A model generated the notes under the pieces. That model had not been told where the DNA came from. It saw only the letters and a list, made by a program, of their open reading frames with translations, and made no database searches. Positions 17,707 through 24,919 of a stretch of DNA of 64,000 bases are shown piece by piece. Numbering within the stretch: the stretch's first letter is position 1; the number at the start of each line of letters is the position of its first letter. Made by a program: the position numbers and the translations under genes. The stretch comes from RPQJ01 sp963732375. GTDB taxonomy: Bacteria; Pseudomonadota; Gammaproteobacteria; Steroidobacterales; Steroidobacteraceae. The stretch spans positions 1 through 64,000 of the forward strand of contig CAVSZE010000013.1 in the NCBI GenBank assembly GCA_963732375.1, given 5' to 3'.

Positions 17707-17808
17707 TGGAGCGGGTGATGGGAATCGAACCCACGTGAGCCGCCCTGCCCTGCTCGCGGGATCAATCACTTACCAACGGCTACGGTCCCGCGTGTGATTG
17801 GCGTGTGA
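17707..17808 (-). repeat. tRNA-Gly 3'-end copy D with conserved arm
   Basis: 17707-17735 matches the tRNA-Gly 3' end. The arm to 17808 is very close to copies A and B, ending in TCACACGCCAATCACACGC on the minus strand. Confidence 0.75.
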
Positions 17809-17827
17809 ATAACGGAGCGTCGGTACA

Positions 17828-18121
17828 TCAGGCAGCCGTGAGGCGAGCCTTGGCAACGCGGCTCAGGTCCACCTGCTGTTTTGCGCGCCAGAGATCATGG
17901 CTGTACTGCATGGCGAGCCAGCTCTCCGGCGTCCGGCCCAGACACTTCGATAGCCTCAGCGCCATCTCCGGGCTCACCCCACTAGCGCCGGTCAGTACCC
18001 GATTCAGGGTCGAGGGCGCGACCCCCAGCTTGGCGGCCAGTTCACGGCCGCTCAGTCCATTGGGCTCCAGGTAAACCGCCGCGATGAACTCGCCCGGATG
18101 CGGAGGGTTGTGCATGGCCAT
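17828..18121 (-). CDS. higA: HigA-family antitoxin
   Basis: A 97-residue protein starting MAMHNPPHPGEFIAAVYLEP, the signature of HigA antitoxins, with an XRE helix-turn-helix (LSGRELAAKLGVAPSTLNRV) and TPESWLAMQYSHDLW. Its ATG overlaps the toxin stop (TGATG), so the genes are coupled with the toxin first, as usual for higBA. The longer frame from 18211 lies inside higB and is not used. Confidence 0.93.
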   Translation of the reverse strand: MAMHNPPHPGEFIAAVYLEPNGLSGRELAAKLGVAPSTLNRVLTGASGVSPEMALRLSKCLGRTPESWLAMQYSHDLWRAKQQVDLSRVAKARLTAA

Positions 18122-18399
18122 CAATGGTAATCCTCGTAATCGAGCACGTACGCCTGCCCGTCGCGAAACTCGAATGTCAGTCTCCAGTTGCCGTTGACCC
18201 AGATCGACCACCGTCCGCGATCAGCGCCCTTCAGCGGGTGAAGACGGAACCCTGCAATGTCCATGTCCTCGATGACTTGGGCCGAATCGACGGCGGCCAA
18301 CTGCATCCTCAGCCTTCGCGCATGCCGAGGCTGTATTCCGGCCAGGGACCCCGATTCGTAGAACCGCCGCAGTCCCTTGTGCCGGAGCGACTGGATCAT
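18121..18399 (-). CDS. higB: HigB-family RelE/ParE-type toxin
   Basis: A 92-residue toxin starting MIQSLRHKGLRRFYESGSLA and ending GRWSIWVNGNWRLTFEFRDG with YVLDYEDYH. This matches HigB, a ribosome-associated mRNA endonuclease. Full length with an intact catalytic C-terminus. It forms an operon with higA. This second TA pair is complete, unlike the one at 17052. Confidence 0.93.
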   Translation of the reverse strand: MIQSLRHKGLRRFYESGSLAGIQPRHARRLRMQLAAVDSAQVIEDMDIAGFRLHPLKGADRGRWSIWVNGNWRLTFEFRDGQAYVLDYEDYH

Positions 18400-18450
18400 G
18401 GCGGAAGTGTACCGTGTTGCGCGTCACGCAACAAGACCAGCGTTGCCCTC

Positions 18451-18505
18451 TTCCCCGCGCACCGAAAGCGGACTCTCCAGGACCGAGAACGACCCAAGGC
18501 AGACA
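18451..18505. repeat. dispersed repeat R1
   Basis: TTCCCCGCGCACCGAAAGCG, then GACTCTCCAGGACCGAGAAC and GACCCAAGGCAGAC. The best-preserved R1 unit, lying between higB and the methyltransferase. Confidence 0.55.
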
Positions 18506-18533
18506 CTCGTCGTGAGCACCGACGACGCGCAAG

Positions 18534-19136
18534 TCACCTTCGCTTCAACAAGGCGTACGCGAATGATTGAGCGGTGCCAGCCGGTGTAAGGTGGCGCTCC
18601 GCCCGGGCTTGTTGAAGGAAGAAGGCGGGTGCAAATATCCGTGCGATGTCGTCGGCGGACCTGCGCGCGACGGGCAGACCGCTGCAGCGCTCGGGCCCAT
18701 CTGGGGCAAAGCCAGCGATAAGTGCATATCCGCCGGACTTTGCGGCGCGAGCGGCCTGCTCTGCATATCTCGCCACGTCGTCCGTGTCCGTCAGGAAGTG
18801 AAATACGGCTCGGTCATGCCATAAGTCGAAGCTGCTGCAAGACAACGCCGCATCCAGCACATCGCCGACCAGCCAAGTTACCTCAAGGGCATGAGCCCCG
18901 AGCCGTGCCTTCGCGATCGCCAGCGCCTCGCTTGAGATGTCCAGGACGGTGACTTCCTTCAGGCCGCGATTCAGCAGATCGTCCACAAGACTTGAGGCGC
19001 CGCCGCCGATGTCAATCAGCCGAGACTGGCGCGACAGGCCCGCTTGTTCGAGCAACTCGATGGAAACATCCAAGTGCGGCCTGTACCAACTTACTGAGTC
19101 GGCCGATCTCGTCTGATACACATTCTGCCAGTGCAT
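18534..19136 (-). CDS. class I SAM-dependent methyltransferase
   Basis: A 200-residue protein if begun at MHWQNVYQTRSADSVSWYRP. Motif I is SRLIDIGGGASSLVDDLL, followed by VTVLDISSEALAIAKARL and DLWHDRAVFHFLT, the order typical of small Methyltransf_11/25 enzymes. The substrate is not apparent. The frame extends upstream to 19331, but that part is out of family and covers an R2 repeat, so the inner ATG is chosen. No strong SD is seen. Confidence 0.88.
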   Translation of the reverse strand: MHWQNVYQTRSADSVSWYRPHLDVSIELLEQAGLSRQSRLIDIGGGASSLVDDLLNRGLKEVTVLDISSEALAIAKARLGAHALEVTWLVGDVLDAALSCSSFDLWHDRAVFHFLTDTDDVARYAEQAARAAKSGGYALIAGFAPDGPERCSGLPVARRSADDIARIFAPAFFLQQARAERHLTPAGTAQSFAYALLKRR

Positions 19137-19242
19137 CTGCCGACCAGTGGATGTGTCGGTCAAGGCTATCTCCGCACATAAGCCGATCGCGTCTACATGA
19201 TACTGCGACGCGGTGATCGGACCGCGTCCAGACATAGCTCGA

Positions 19243-19288
19243 TGGACCGCTCCTGGCCGACTCTCGCCGTTCCGCGACGTCCGCTTTT
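19243..19288. repeat. dispersed repeat R2
   Basis: CTCCTGGCCGACTCTCGCCG followed by TTCCGCGACGTCCGCTTTT, upstream of the methyltransferase gene. Confidence 0.5.
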
Positions 19289-19322
19289 GCGTGCGCCGGC
19301 TGCACTGGATCACGACGGCTGG

Positions 19323-19391
19323 CGGCGGCACCGCCGGGGCCCGTCCGGGCTCCCGCTCGCCGCCTGACTACGAATTCGCCACCAACAGGAT
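19323..19391. repeat. direct repeat, copy 1, flanking the dehydrogenase
   Basis: Matches 20347-20415 at about 86% over 69 bases by eye, including an exact CTGACTACGAATTCGCCACC. The two copies bracket the NAD-dependent dehydrogenase gene. Confidence 0.65.
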
Positions 19392-19396
19392 CGGAA

Positions 19397-20251
19397 TTAG
19401 GGTCGAGATACCGCGTCGATACCCAGAACGCTGGCATCTGCCGCCCCGTGTCCTGCCGAGATCAATTGGTCCATCCGTGCCGCAATCGCGGGCAGCGCAG
19501 CCATCGGCCGATCACCTGCCGTCTCGAGCATCAACCGGACATCCTTGCGCGCCATGGTCAACTCAAAACTTGGCGTGAAGTCGCCCTTGGCCATATTCAA
19601 GCCGCGGTGCATCAACAGAGCTTTCAAGTCGAATAGCCCGAGCAACTTGATGGCGCTCTCGCCGTCGACACCGGTGGCCTGGGCCAGAGTCAATATGTCC
19701 GCCATCACTGCTACGAGTCCGAGCAGCATGGCATTGCCGATCAATTTGTTGGCGGCGGCCAGGTCGGGGCGCTCACCCAGGTAAGCGACGCGTCCGGTCA
19801 TCTTGGCAAGTTCCGGCTCGACGGCGTCGAATAGGCCTTTGGGGCCGGCCACCATCATCGAGCCTTGCGCGTCTCGGACAGCTTGAGGGCCCATGAAGAC
19901 GGGACAGTGCAAATACTTTACGCCGGCCGCTTTCAACCGCTCCGCCCGTTTCACGGTTAGCTCTGGAAGTGTGGTGCTGTGGTCAATCAGGATCGTGTCG
20001 GTTGATAGACCTGAGCGTGCCGATGCAATGACCGCATCCACCACCGCGTCATCTTTCAGAATCAAATGAACCCGCGCCGCACCTCGAACCGCATCGGCTG
20101 GTGTAGCGGCAGCTTTTACGCCGAACGGAGCCAGAGCATGAACTTTGTCCATGGACCGATTCCATGCCGTCACCGAATCGCCGCGTATCGCCGCTGCTTC
20201 CGCAAAGGCGCTACCAAGTAAGCCGGTACCAAGAATAGCAATGTGTGCCAT
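19397..20251 (-). CDS. NAD(P)-dependent 3-hydroxyisobutyrate-dehydrogenase-like oxidoreductase
   Basis: A 284-residue protein from the ATG at 20251. It starts MAHIAILGTGLLGSAFAEAA with the GxGxxG Rossmann loop. It carries LIDHSTTLPELTVK, then CPVFMGPQAV and ANKLIGNAMLLGLVAVMAD, the latter with the conserved lysine of beta-hydroxyacid dehydrogenases. The exact substrate is unknown. It is flanked by 69-base direct repeats and the gene orientation matches the following cassette-like series. Confidence 0.85.
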   Translation of the reverse strand: MAHIAILGTGLLGSAFAEAAAIRGDSVTAWNRSMDKVHALAPFGVKAAATPADAVRGAARVHLILKDDAVVDAVIASARSGLSTDTILIDHSTTLPELTVKRAERLKAAGVKYLHCPVFMGPQAVRDAQGSMMVAGPKGLFDAVEPELAKMTGRVAYLGERPDLAAANKLIGNAMLLGLVAVMADILTLAQATGVDGESAIKLLGLFDLKALLMHRGLNMAKGDFTPSFELTMARKDVRLMLETAGDRPMAALPAIAARMDQLISAGHGAADASVLGIDAVSRP

Positions 20252-20346
20252 TACTGCCTCCTTTAGAATGTCTTGTGAATCAGGCGCCAGGCGCAAGCGA
20301 GCGCTTGCCATCCATGAATTCTCGCTCCTTGCCCTTGAGTGATCGC

Positions 20347-20415
20347 TGCCGTCGGCAGCGGCACTGCGGGGGCCCGTTCGAACTCCCGATCGCTCCCTGA
20401 CTACGAATTCGCCAC
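20347..20415. repeat. direct repeat, copy 2
   Basis: Partner of 19323-19391, about 1.02 kb away in the same orientation, just before the attC-like site. Confidence 0.65.
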
Positions 20416-20467
20416 CGACAGGTTAATGCCAAGCATGTGTTATGCGCGCCGCATCGAGCGCCCAGTT

Positions 20468-20523
20468 GCCTAACGTGAAAGCTCAGCCGCGGCGAAGCCG
20501 TCGGCTTCAGCGCCCGGTTAGGC
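20468..20523 (-). repeat. attC-like integron recombination site
   Basis: On the minus strand the 56 bases open with GCCTAAC and close with GTTAGGC, the R'' and R' consensus boxes of attC sites. Between them are GCTGAAGCCG and CGGCTGAGC arms that pair imperfectly (a base bulged out, as is usual) around a GACGGCTTCGCCG core. It lies 50 bases after the stop of the small protein gene at 20573, where a cassette attC should be. Confidence 0.6.
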
Positions 20524-20572
20524 GCTTCACATAAACGCCTTGGTTCAAGCGATCGACGACTGCTTCTCGAGT

Positions 20573-20953
20573 TCATTCAATAGCTACCGCGGGAACGGTT
20601 TTCAGCACCTCGGCTTTGGTTTCATACTGGTACGTTCCGATCTGCCTTGCGCACTTGCCCGGCGGTATTTTTATTTTCCGACTGTCGTAATAAAGATCGC
20701 CATCATGGTTGACAAGCAAGGCGAGTATTTCATCTGGGTATTTGCCTGAGGTTGCCAGCGCAACGTTCGGCCTCAGTGTCTGGAAAATCTTCACTTCATT
20801 TTTCATTATGCAGCTTCCTTTTTCGGGAAGCATTGTCAGGCCGGCAAGGCTATCGCCAGATGTCAGTGTGGCACCCTGGTCTTGCCCAGAGGAAATCACA
20901 AACAACGACAATATCGTTGCCAATATTCCTACGATAAAGCCGCTCAAGAATTT
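20573..20953 (-). CDS. small exported or membrane-anchored protein, unknown function
   Basis: A 126-residue protein from MKFLSGFIVGILATILSLFV (20953), whose first 20 residues form a signal or anchor helix. The rest is soluble, with EKGSCIMKNEVKIFQTLRPN and DLYYDSRKIKIPPGKCARQI and two cysteines that may pair. It sits directly before an attC-like site, so it may be an integron cassette gene. A start at 20989 is possible, but it overlaps a repeat at 20984-21014. Confidence 0.6.
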   Translation of the reverse strand, partial: KFLSGFIVGILATILSLFVISSGQDQGATLTSGDSLAGLTMLPEKGSCIMKNEVKIFQTLRPNVALATSGKYPDEILALLVNHDGDLYYDSRKIKIPPGKCARQIGTYQYETKAEVLKTVPAVAIE

Positions 20954-20983
20954 CATGCTGAAAGCACCTGTGCGCTTTTGGGC

Positions 20984-21014
20984 GCCCAACTTCAGTCAGG
21001 CAGGAATATTAGGC
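20984..21014 (-). repeat. short attC-like element
   Basis: On the minus strand it opens GCCTAAT and ends GTTGGGC, with CCTGACTGAA inside. It resembles the 33-base element at 21587 and lies exactly between two small genes. At 31 bases it is too short for a normal attC and may be a remnant. Confidence 0.35.
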
Positions 21015-21025
21015 CGCACGGCAAA

Positions 21026-21541
21026 TCAGAAACCAAGCCTCTTCCCGCTGGCAGTTGCTTCGCCTCCACCTGCCATGACCTTCCCATCCTTGTCGAATAG
21101 TTCAAGGGTGATTCCGGATTCGAACGAGTTGCCGTCAGTGGACAAGGTGATCTTCTGAGTCAGTATCCCGTAACCACCTGGGGCCCAACCTCCGCCTTTG
21201 ACAAGTTCATCGGCAGAAGACACAGCCTTGGATTGATAGAATCGATATTTTGCCTCGTACTTTCTGGCCGCAACCTTCTTCCAGACGCCATACGCCGGGG
21301 GCACGGGCGGAGCGGCGTCGTAATTCGAAGATTCAGTCATGGTTCCGCCGGCCATGAATGCGTACATGAACTCAAGGTCTTTAGTATCGGCAAATGCGCC
21401 CGTCTTGAACTGAACCTTTCCTTCCCAAGCTCCTGCCAAGTTGTCGCTGCCGTTGCCAGTTTGAGCTAGGCAGGGGCTTGGGCTCGCGGTTGCAAACAGG
21501 ACGATTGCAGAGACGATCAGTGTTGCGAGTCTCGCAGACAT
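21026..21541 (-). CDS. secreted protein of unknown function
   Basis: A 171-residue protein from MSARLATLIVSAIVLFATAS with a signal peptide ending near SPCLAQ. The mature part reads NLAGAWEGKVQFKTGAFADT and ITLSTDGNSFESGITLELFD, a beta-rich lipocalin- or calycin-like pattern. Predicted periplasmic. It is the middle gene of three single-gene modules separated by attC-like boxes. No specific family is claimed. Confidence 0.65.
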   Translation of the reverse strand: MSARLATLIVSAIVLFATASPSPCLAQTGNGSDNLAGAWEGKVQFKTGAFADTKDLEFMYAFMAGGTMTESSNYDAAPPVPPAYGVWKKVAARKYEAKYRFYQSKAVSSADELVKGGGWAPGGYGILTQKITLSTDGNSFESGITLELFDKDGKVMAGGGEATASGKRLGF

Positions 21542-21586
21542 TAGTGTTCCTTCAGGTGGTGGAGAAAGGTCGAGAGGATGTGTGCC

Positions 21587-21619
21587 GCCTAACTGCAATC
21601 AGGCCGACAGTTGTTATGC
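21587..21619 (-). repeat. short attC-like element
   Basis: On the minus strand it opens GCATAAC and ends GTTAGGC with CGGCCTGATTGCA inside. It lies upstream of the secreted protein gene, where the preceding cassette's attC would end. Confidence 0.4.
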
Positions 21620-21659
21620 GTATCGCTTAGACGCCCGAGGTCTGGCGATTGCCGTTCCG

Positions 21660-22240
21660 AGGTGACTGCGGATACTCGCGTCATCGCAAGGCCCATTCCG
21701 TGGGACCCCATGACGGCCACTACAGCACCATCGCCGAGCATCGTCAAACCGCCCCGCCCTGCTCTCCCTGCAAAACCCCTCCGAGGCGCGATCAGTGATC
21801 GCGCGACAAAAATCGCGGGAACGATTTTTGAACCAGTGTCGTGACCGTGCAGTGTGTGCCACCGCCGACTGCGGCTGCCGGCCATCTCGCCGATACTCGT
21901 GGTCCGACTCCCCCGAAGGGCGAGGCCCAGGGTGAGCCGCATGCGGCGAACGCCAGCACACTGACGTGCTGGCCGGTCCGCAGCGGAGCATGGAAGCGCA
22001 GCGTTGCGGGGCCGAGTAACTCGCAATGCGGCGTCTGCCTTGATTCCCACTTCCGCCCCGGCAATCGTCCACCACCAGGACCCGGAGAGCCTGCGTCCAC
22101 GAACCCTGCATGCGCCAGTGCGGGGACAGGAATATCGCCACGAGGTCCACCAGCGCCAGTGGGCAGGCAGGAGGTACAGGCACGACGGCCACGAGCGCCA
22201 GTGCGCAGTGGCACTCGCAGCAAACTCAACTTACTCCCCG
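21660..22240 (-). pseudogene. decayed gene sharing an 89-bp block with 24.0 kb
   Basis: No continuous gene is present. The block 22073-22161 encodes LALVDLVAIFLSPHWRMQGS on the minus strand and is 87/89 identical by eye to 24043-24131. A second shared block (GCGGGGCCGAGTAACT) occurs at 22005 and 24011. Both look like remnants of one ancestral gene or element. Confidence 0.45.
22073..22161. repeat. 89-bp direct repeat, copy 1
   Basis: 87 of 89 positions agree by eye with 24043-24131. The pair brackets the PhnB-like and GST genes. Confidence 0.85.
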
Positions 22241-22286
22241 AAAGCAGACCCTCAACCGAATGGAACCAAAGCGACCAGTCGAGTGA

Positions 22287-22763
22287 TCAGCGTCGTCGCG
22301 CTGCCTCGATGGTGGCGATGTCGATCTTCTTCATCGGCATCATCGCTTCGAAAACACGCTTCGCCTCATCGCCACCCGCCGCCATCGCATCGGTCAGCAC
22401 GCGCGGGGTGATCTGCCAGGAAAGACCCCAACGGTCCTTGCACCAACCGCAGGCACTTTCCTTGCCGCCATTGCCGACGATCGCGTTCCAGTAGCGGTCC
22501 GTCTCTTCCTGGCTATCCGTCGCGACCTGGAAGGAGAAGGCTTCCGTGTGGCTGAACACCGGACCGCCATTGAGACCGAGACAGGGAATGCCCAGCACCG
22601 TGAACTCCACCGTCAGCACGTCGCCCTCCCTGCCGCCGGGGTAGTCACTGGGCGCCTTGTGAACGGCGGTCACCGTACTGTCGGGAAAGGTGGCAGCGTA
22701 GAAGCGCGCCGCCCCGTGCGCGTCCGTATCGAACCAGAGGCAGATCATGTTCTTTGGTTTCAT
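22287..22763 (-). CDS. PhnB-like VOC-family protein
   Basis: A 158-residue protein beginning MKPKNMICLWFDTDAHGAAR with AAGGAG upstream. It has the VOC pattern of the PhnB/3-demethylubiquinone methyltransferase-like group: EFTVLGIPCLGLNGGPVFSH, CGWCKDRWGLSWQITPRVLT and FEAMMPMKKIDIATIEAA. The fold is known but the substrate is not. It is divergent from the GST at 23072 and both lie between the 89-bp repeats. Confidence 0.88.
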   Translation of the reverse strand: MKPKNMICLWFDTDAHGAARFYAATFPDSTVTAVHKAPSDYPGGREGDVLTVEFTVLGIPCLGLNGGPVFSHTEAFSFQVATDSQEETDRYWNAIVGNGGKESACGWCKDRWGLSWQITPRVLTDAMAAGGDEAKRVFEAMMPMKKIDIATIEAARRR

Positions 22764-23071
22764 TTTCGTGTGCTCCTTAGGTCTGGTCAGCGCGAGCGCC
22801 GCGGCATCGGCGGCCTGGGGCATTGCAGTGATTGCTTCGGCAAGTGCACGCGAGTTTCGGACAGCTGAATGCTATCTACCAGTGCGAAGGTCTGCTTTCA
22901 ATTGGTACCGGAGAACGCCCCCTTCCCCGCGCGGATAGCGGACGGTCAACGGGAAATCACCGCCTGAGCGCCGGGTACCCGGCATTCGGTCTTCCCAGGC
23001 GGGCTTGCCAAAGTGAATTTGGCCGACCACCATTTCCAGTCAATGCACAGCGCGAACGGTTCAGGTGCTCC

Positions 23072-23725
23072 ATGTCGCTCACGCTCTACGCCCATCCCTT
23101 CTCGTCGTATTGCCAGAAAGTACTCGTTGCCCTCTACGAGAACGACGTGCCGTTCGAGTATCGAACGCTCGAAGACCCGTCGGCGATGACGGAATTGAAG
23201 GCACGCTGGCCGTTCGCGCGCTTCCCGATCCTGGTCGAGGATGGACGCACGATCGTCGAGTCGACCATCATCATTGAATACCTGATGCTCAGGCACGGCG
23301 GCCCGATTCGCTGGCTGCCCGAAGACCCTCTCGAAGCGCTGGAGGTGCGGTTCCTCGATCGGTTCTTCGATAACGATGTGATGTCGGCGATGCAGAAGCC
23401 GGTCATCGCAGCCATCAGGAAGGACGACGCTCGCAAAGATGAGGCCATGGCCGAGGCAAGCCGGGCACTGGACCTGGCCTATGCCTGGCTGGAGCAAAGA
23501 CTTGAGGGACGTACCTGGGCAGCAGGCGAGACCTTGAGCCTGGCGGATTGCGCGGCGGCACCATCGCTCTTCTATGCCGACTGGGTTCACCCCATCGCAC
23601 AGGCCTTTCCGACGTTGCGGGCGTACCGGTCGCGTCTTCTCGCCTGGCCCTCGTTCGCAAGGGCCGTCGACGAGGCGAGACCGTATCGGCACTACTTTCC
23701 ACTGGGCGCGCCGAACCGCGACTGA
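23072..23725 (+). CDS. glutathione S-transferase family protein
   Basis: A 217-residue protein starting MSLTLYAHPFSSYCQKVLVA. The N-terminal thioredoxin-like half carries FPILVEDGRTIVESTIIIEY, the glutathione-binding Glu-Ser motif. The helical C-terminal half includes ETLSLADCAAAPSLFYADWV. It conjugates or reduces small electrophiles with glutathione. The frame from 22832 adds non-family residues, so the ATG at 23072 is used. It is the only plus-strand gene among the mostly minus-strand modules of this region. Confidence 0.92.
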   Translation: MSLTLYAHPFSSYCQKVLVALYENDVPFEYRTLEDPSAMTELKARWPFARFPILVEDGRTIVESTIIIEYLMLRHGGPIRWLPEDPLEALEVRFLDRFFDNDVMSAMQKPVIAAIRKDDARKDEAMAEASRALDLAYAWLEQRLEGRTWAAGETLSLADCAAAPSLFYADWVHPIAQAFPTLRAYRSRLLAWPSFARAVDEARPYRHYFPLGAPNRD

Positions 23726-24042
23726 CCTGAACCGTCCCGTTAACCAGCCGGCCCGGCGGCAGGGAAACACGACATCGATCAAATGCTGGCGAGTCGCCAA
23801 ACCCGTCGCGCCTGCGCGGATCCGAAGCGGCGCTACAACCGCGCCGCGAGCCGCCACGCAGCGTCTGCCCAGTGTCTTGATCGTGCGGCGCATAGCAGCG
23901 CCAGTGACGTGCCTGCGCCGCAAGTGCCACCGCGCACTGGCGCTATCGAGCATCGTGATCATATCTCCGTCTTGAGTCATGGCTGTCTCGCGAGTATTCC
24001 CATCAGCGTCGCGGGGCCGAGTAACTGCGTCGCAGCGTCCCC

Positions 24043-24131
24043 CACCAGGACCCGGAGAGCCTGCGTCCACGAACCCTGCATGCGCCAGTGCGGGGACAGG
24101 AATATCCCCACGAGGTCCACAAGCGCCAGTG
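24043..24131. repeat. 89-bp direct repeat, copy 2
   Basis: Partner of 22073-22161 at a distance of 1970 bases. Confidence 0.85.
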
Positions 24132-24162
24132 TGCAGTAAAACTTGAAGCAGACTGAATTTAC

Positions 24163-24210
24163 TCCCCGAAAGCGGACCCTTCAGGCCCGCAAACGACCCG
24201 GAGCGGACCC
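24163..24210. repeat. dispersed repeat R1
   Basis: CCCCGAAAGCGGACCCTTCA followed by GGCCCGCAAACGACCC. The preceding AATTTACTC stretch resembles the segments near 22220 and 33130. Confidence 0.5.
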
Positions 24211-24322
24211 CCGACGAATGTACCGAATCCGGGGCTCGCTGGACCAGTCCACGTCGTAGCCATCGCGACCTTCTCTCGGCAAAGGACCTGAAAGACCACG
24301 CGAGTCCGAGCGCTAGGCGTTG

Positions 24323-24706
24323 CTAGAGATCCGTAGCCTTCTTTGGCTGAAGCGGATTGCCCGCAAGCGCCCAGATCAAGTGTGACATCGCCAAGTAGGC
24401 GAACAACTGAATCTGACCAATATTCATGGGCTGCTCGCGGACTTGCGGCAGGAGATAGCCTGCAATGGCAGGTTGGAGCAGTAAGACGCCAATGCACGCC
24501 GCGGGAGTTCGTCCTTCGTTGCGGCGATACCACATGAACCAGAACGCAACTTCAAAGAAAGCAAGCAAAGCCGGACCGATCGCGGCCTTTCCGACATTCC
24601 GCGGTGCATCGATTGCAGCTGGATCAAACGTGACTAGGAATGCAACACACACGCCCACGGTAATCCAACCCGCGACGACAAAATTCCACCGAATCAGCGA
24701 GCGCAT
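24323..24706 (-). CDS. small polytopic membrane protein
   Basis: A 127-residue protein with about four hydrophobic segments: WITVGVCVAFLVTF, ALLAFFEVAFWFMWY, ACIGVLLLQPAIAGYLLP and IQLFAYLAMSHLIWALAG. No family was recognised. It lies downstream of an attC-like stretch at 24747-24791 and ends near a GCCTAGC box, so it may be another cassette gene. Confidence 0.6.
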   Translation of the reverse strand: MRSLIRWNFVVAGWITVGVCVAFLVTFDPAAIDAPRNVGKAAIGPALLAFFEVAFWFMWYRRNEGRTPAACIGVLLLQPAIAGYLLPQVREQPMNIGQIQLFAYLAMSHLIWALAGNPLQPKKATDL

Positions 24707-24746
24707 AGACTTCTAGCGATTGGATTGCAAAAACATAGAACATCGA

Positions 24747-24791
24747 AACTAACGCGGTCTGAGGCCGAGCCGCCTCCGCTGCATGTTACGG
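24747..24791 (-). repeat. possible degenerate attC
   Basis: On the minus strand CCGTAAC and GTTAGTT enclose GCGGAGGC and GCCTCAGACCGC arms, which can pair with extra bases bulged. It is placed upstream of the membrane protein gene. Weak on its own. Confidence 0.3.
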
Positions 24792-24919
24792 CTTATGGCC
24801 GCGTGCGGCCCCTAGATTTGATCATCGCCGAGGTGTGGTGATACCGGGGAAGTGACAGGCGGTTCCCGACTCACCGCGGACGGTCAACAGCGAAAGACGC
24901 CCCAGAGCAGACCTGGCCG

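Noticed and set aside
16965..17765. A 266-residue minus-strand frame starting at tRNA-Gly copy D
   Set aside because: It begins with a GSRGFDSHHPL translation, typical of frames read through a tRNA end, and is antisense to the TA genes.
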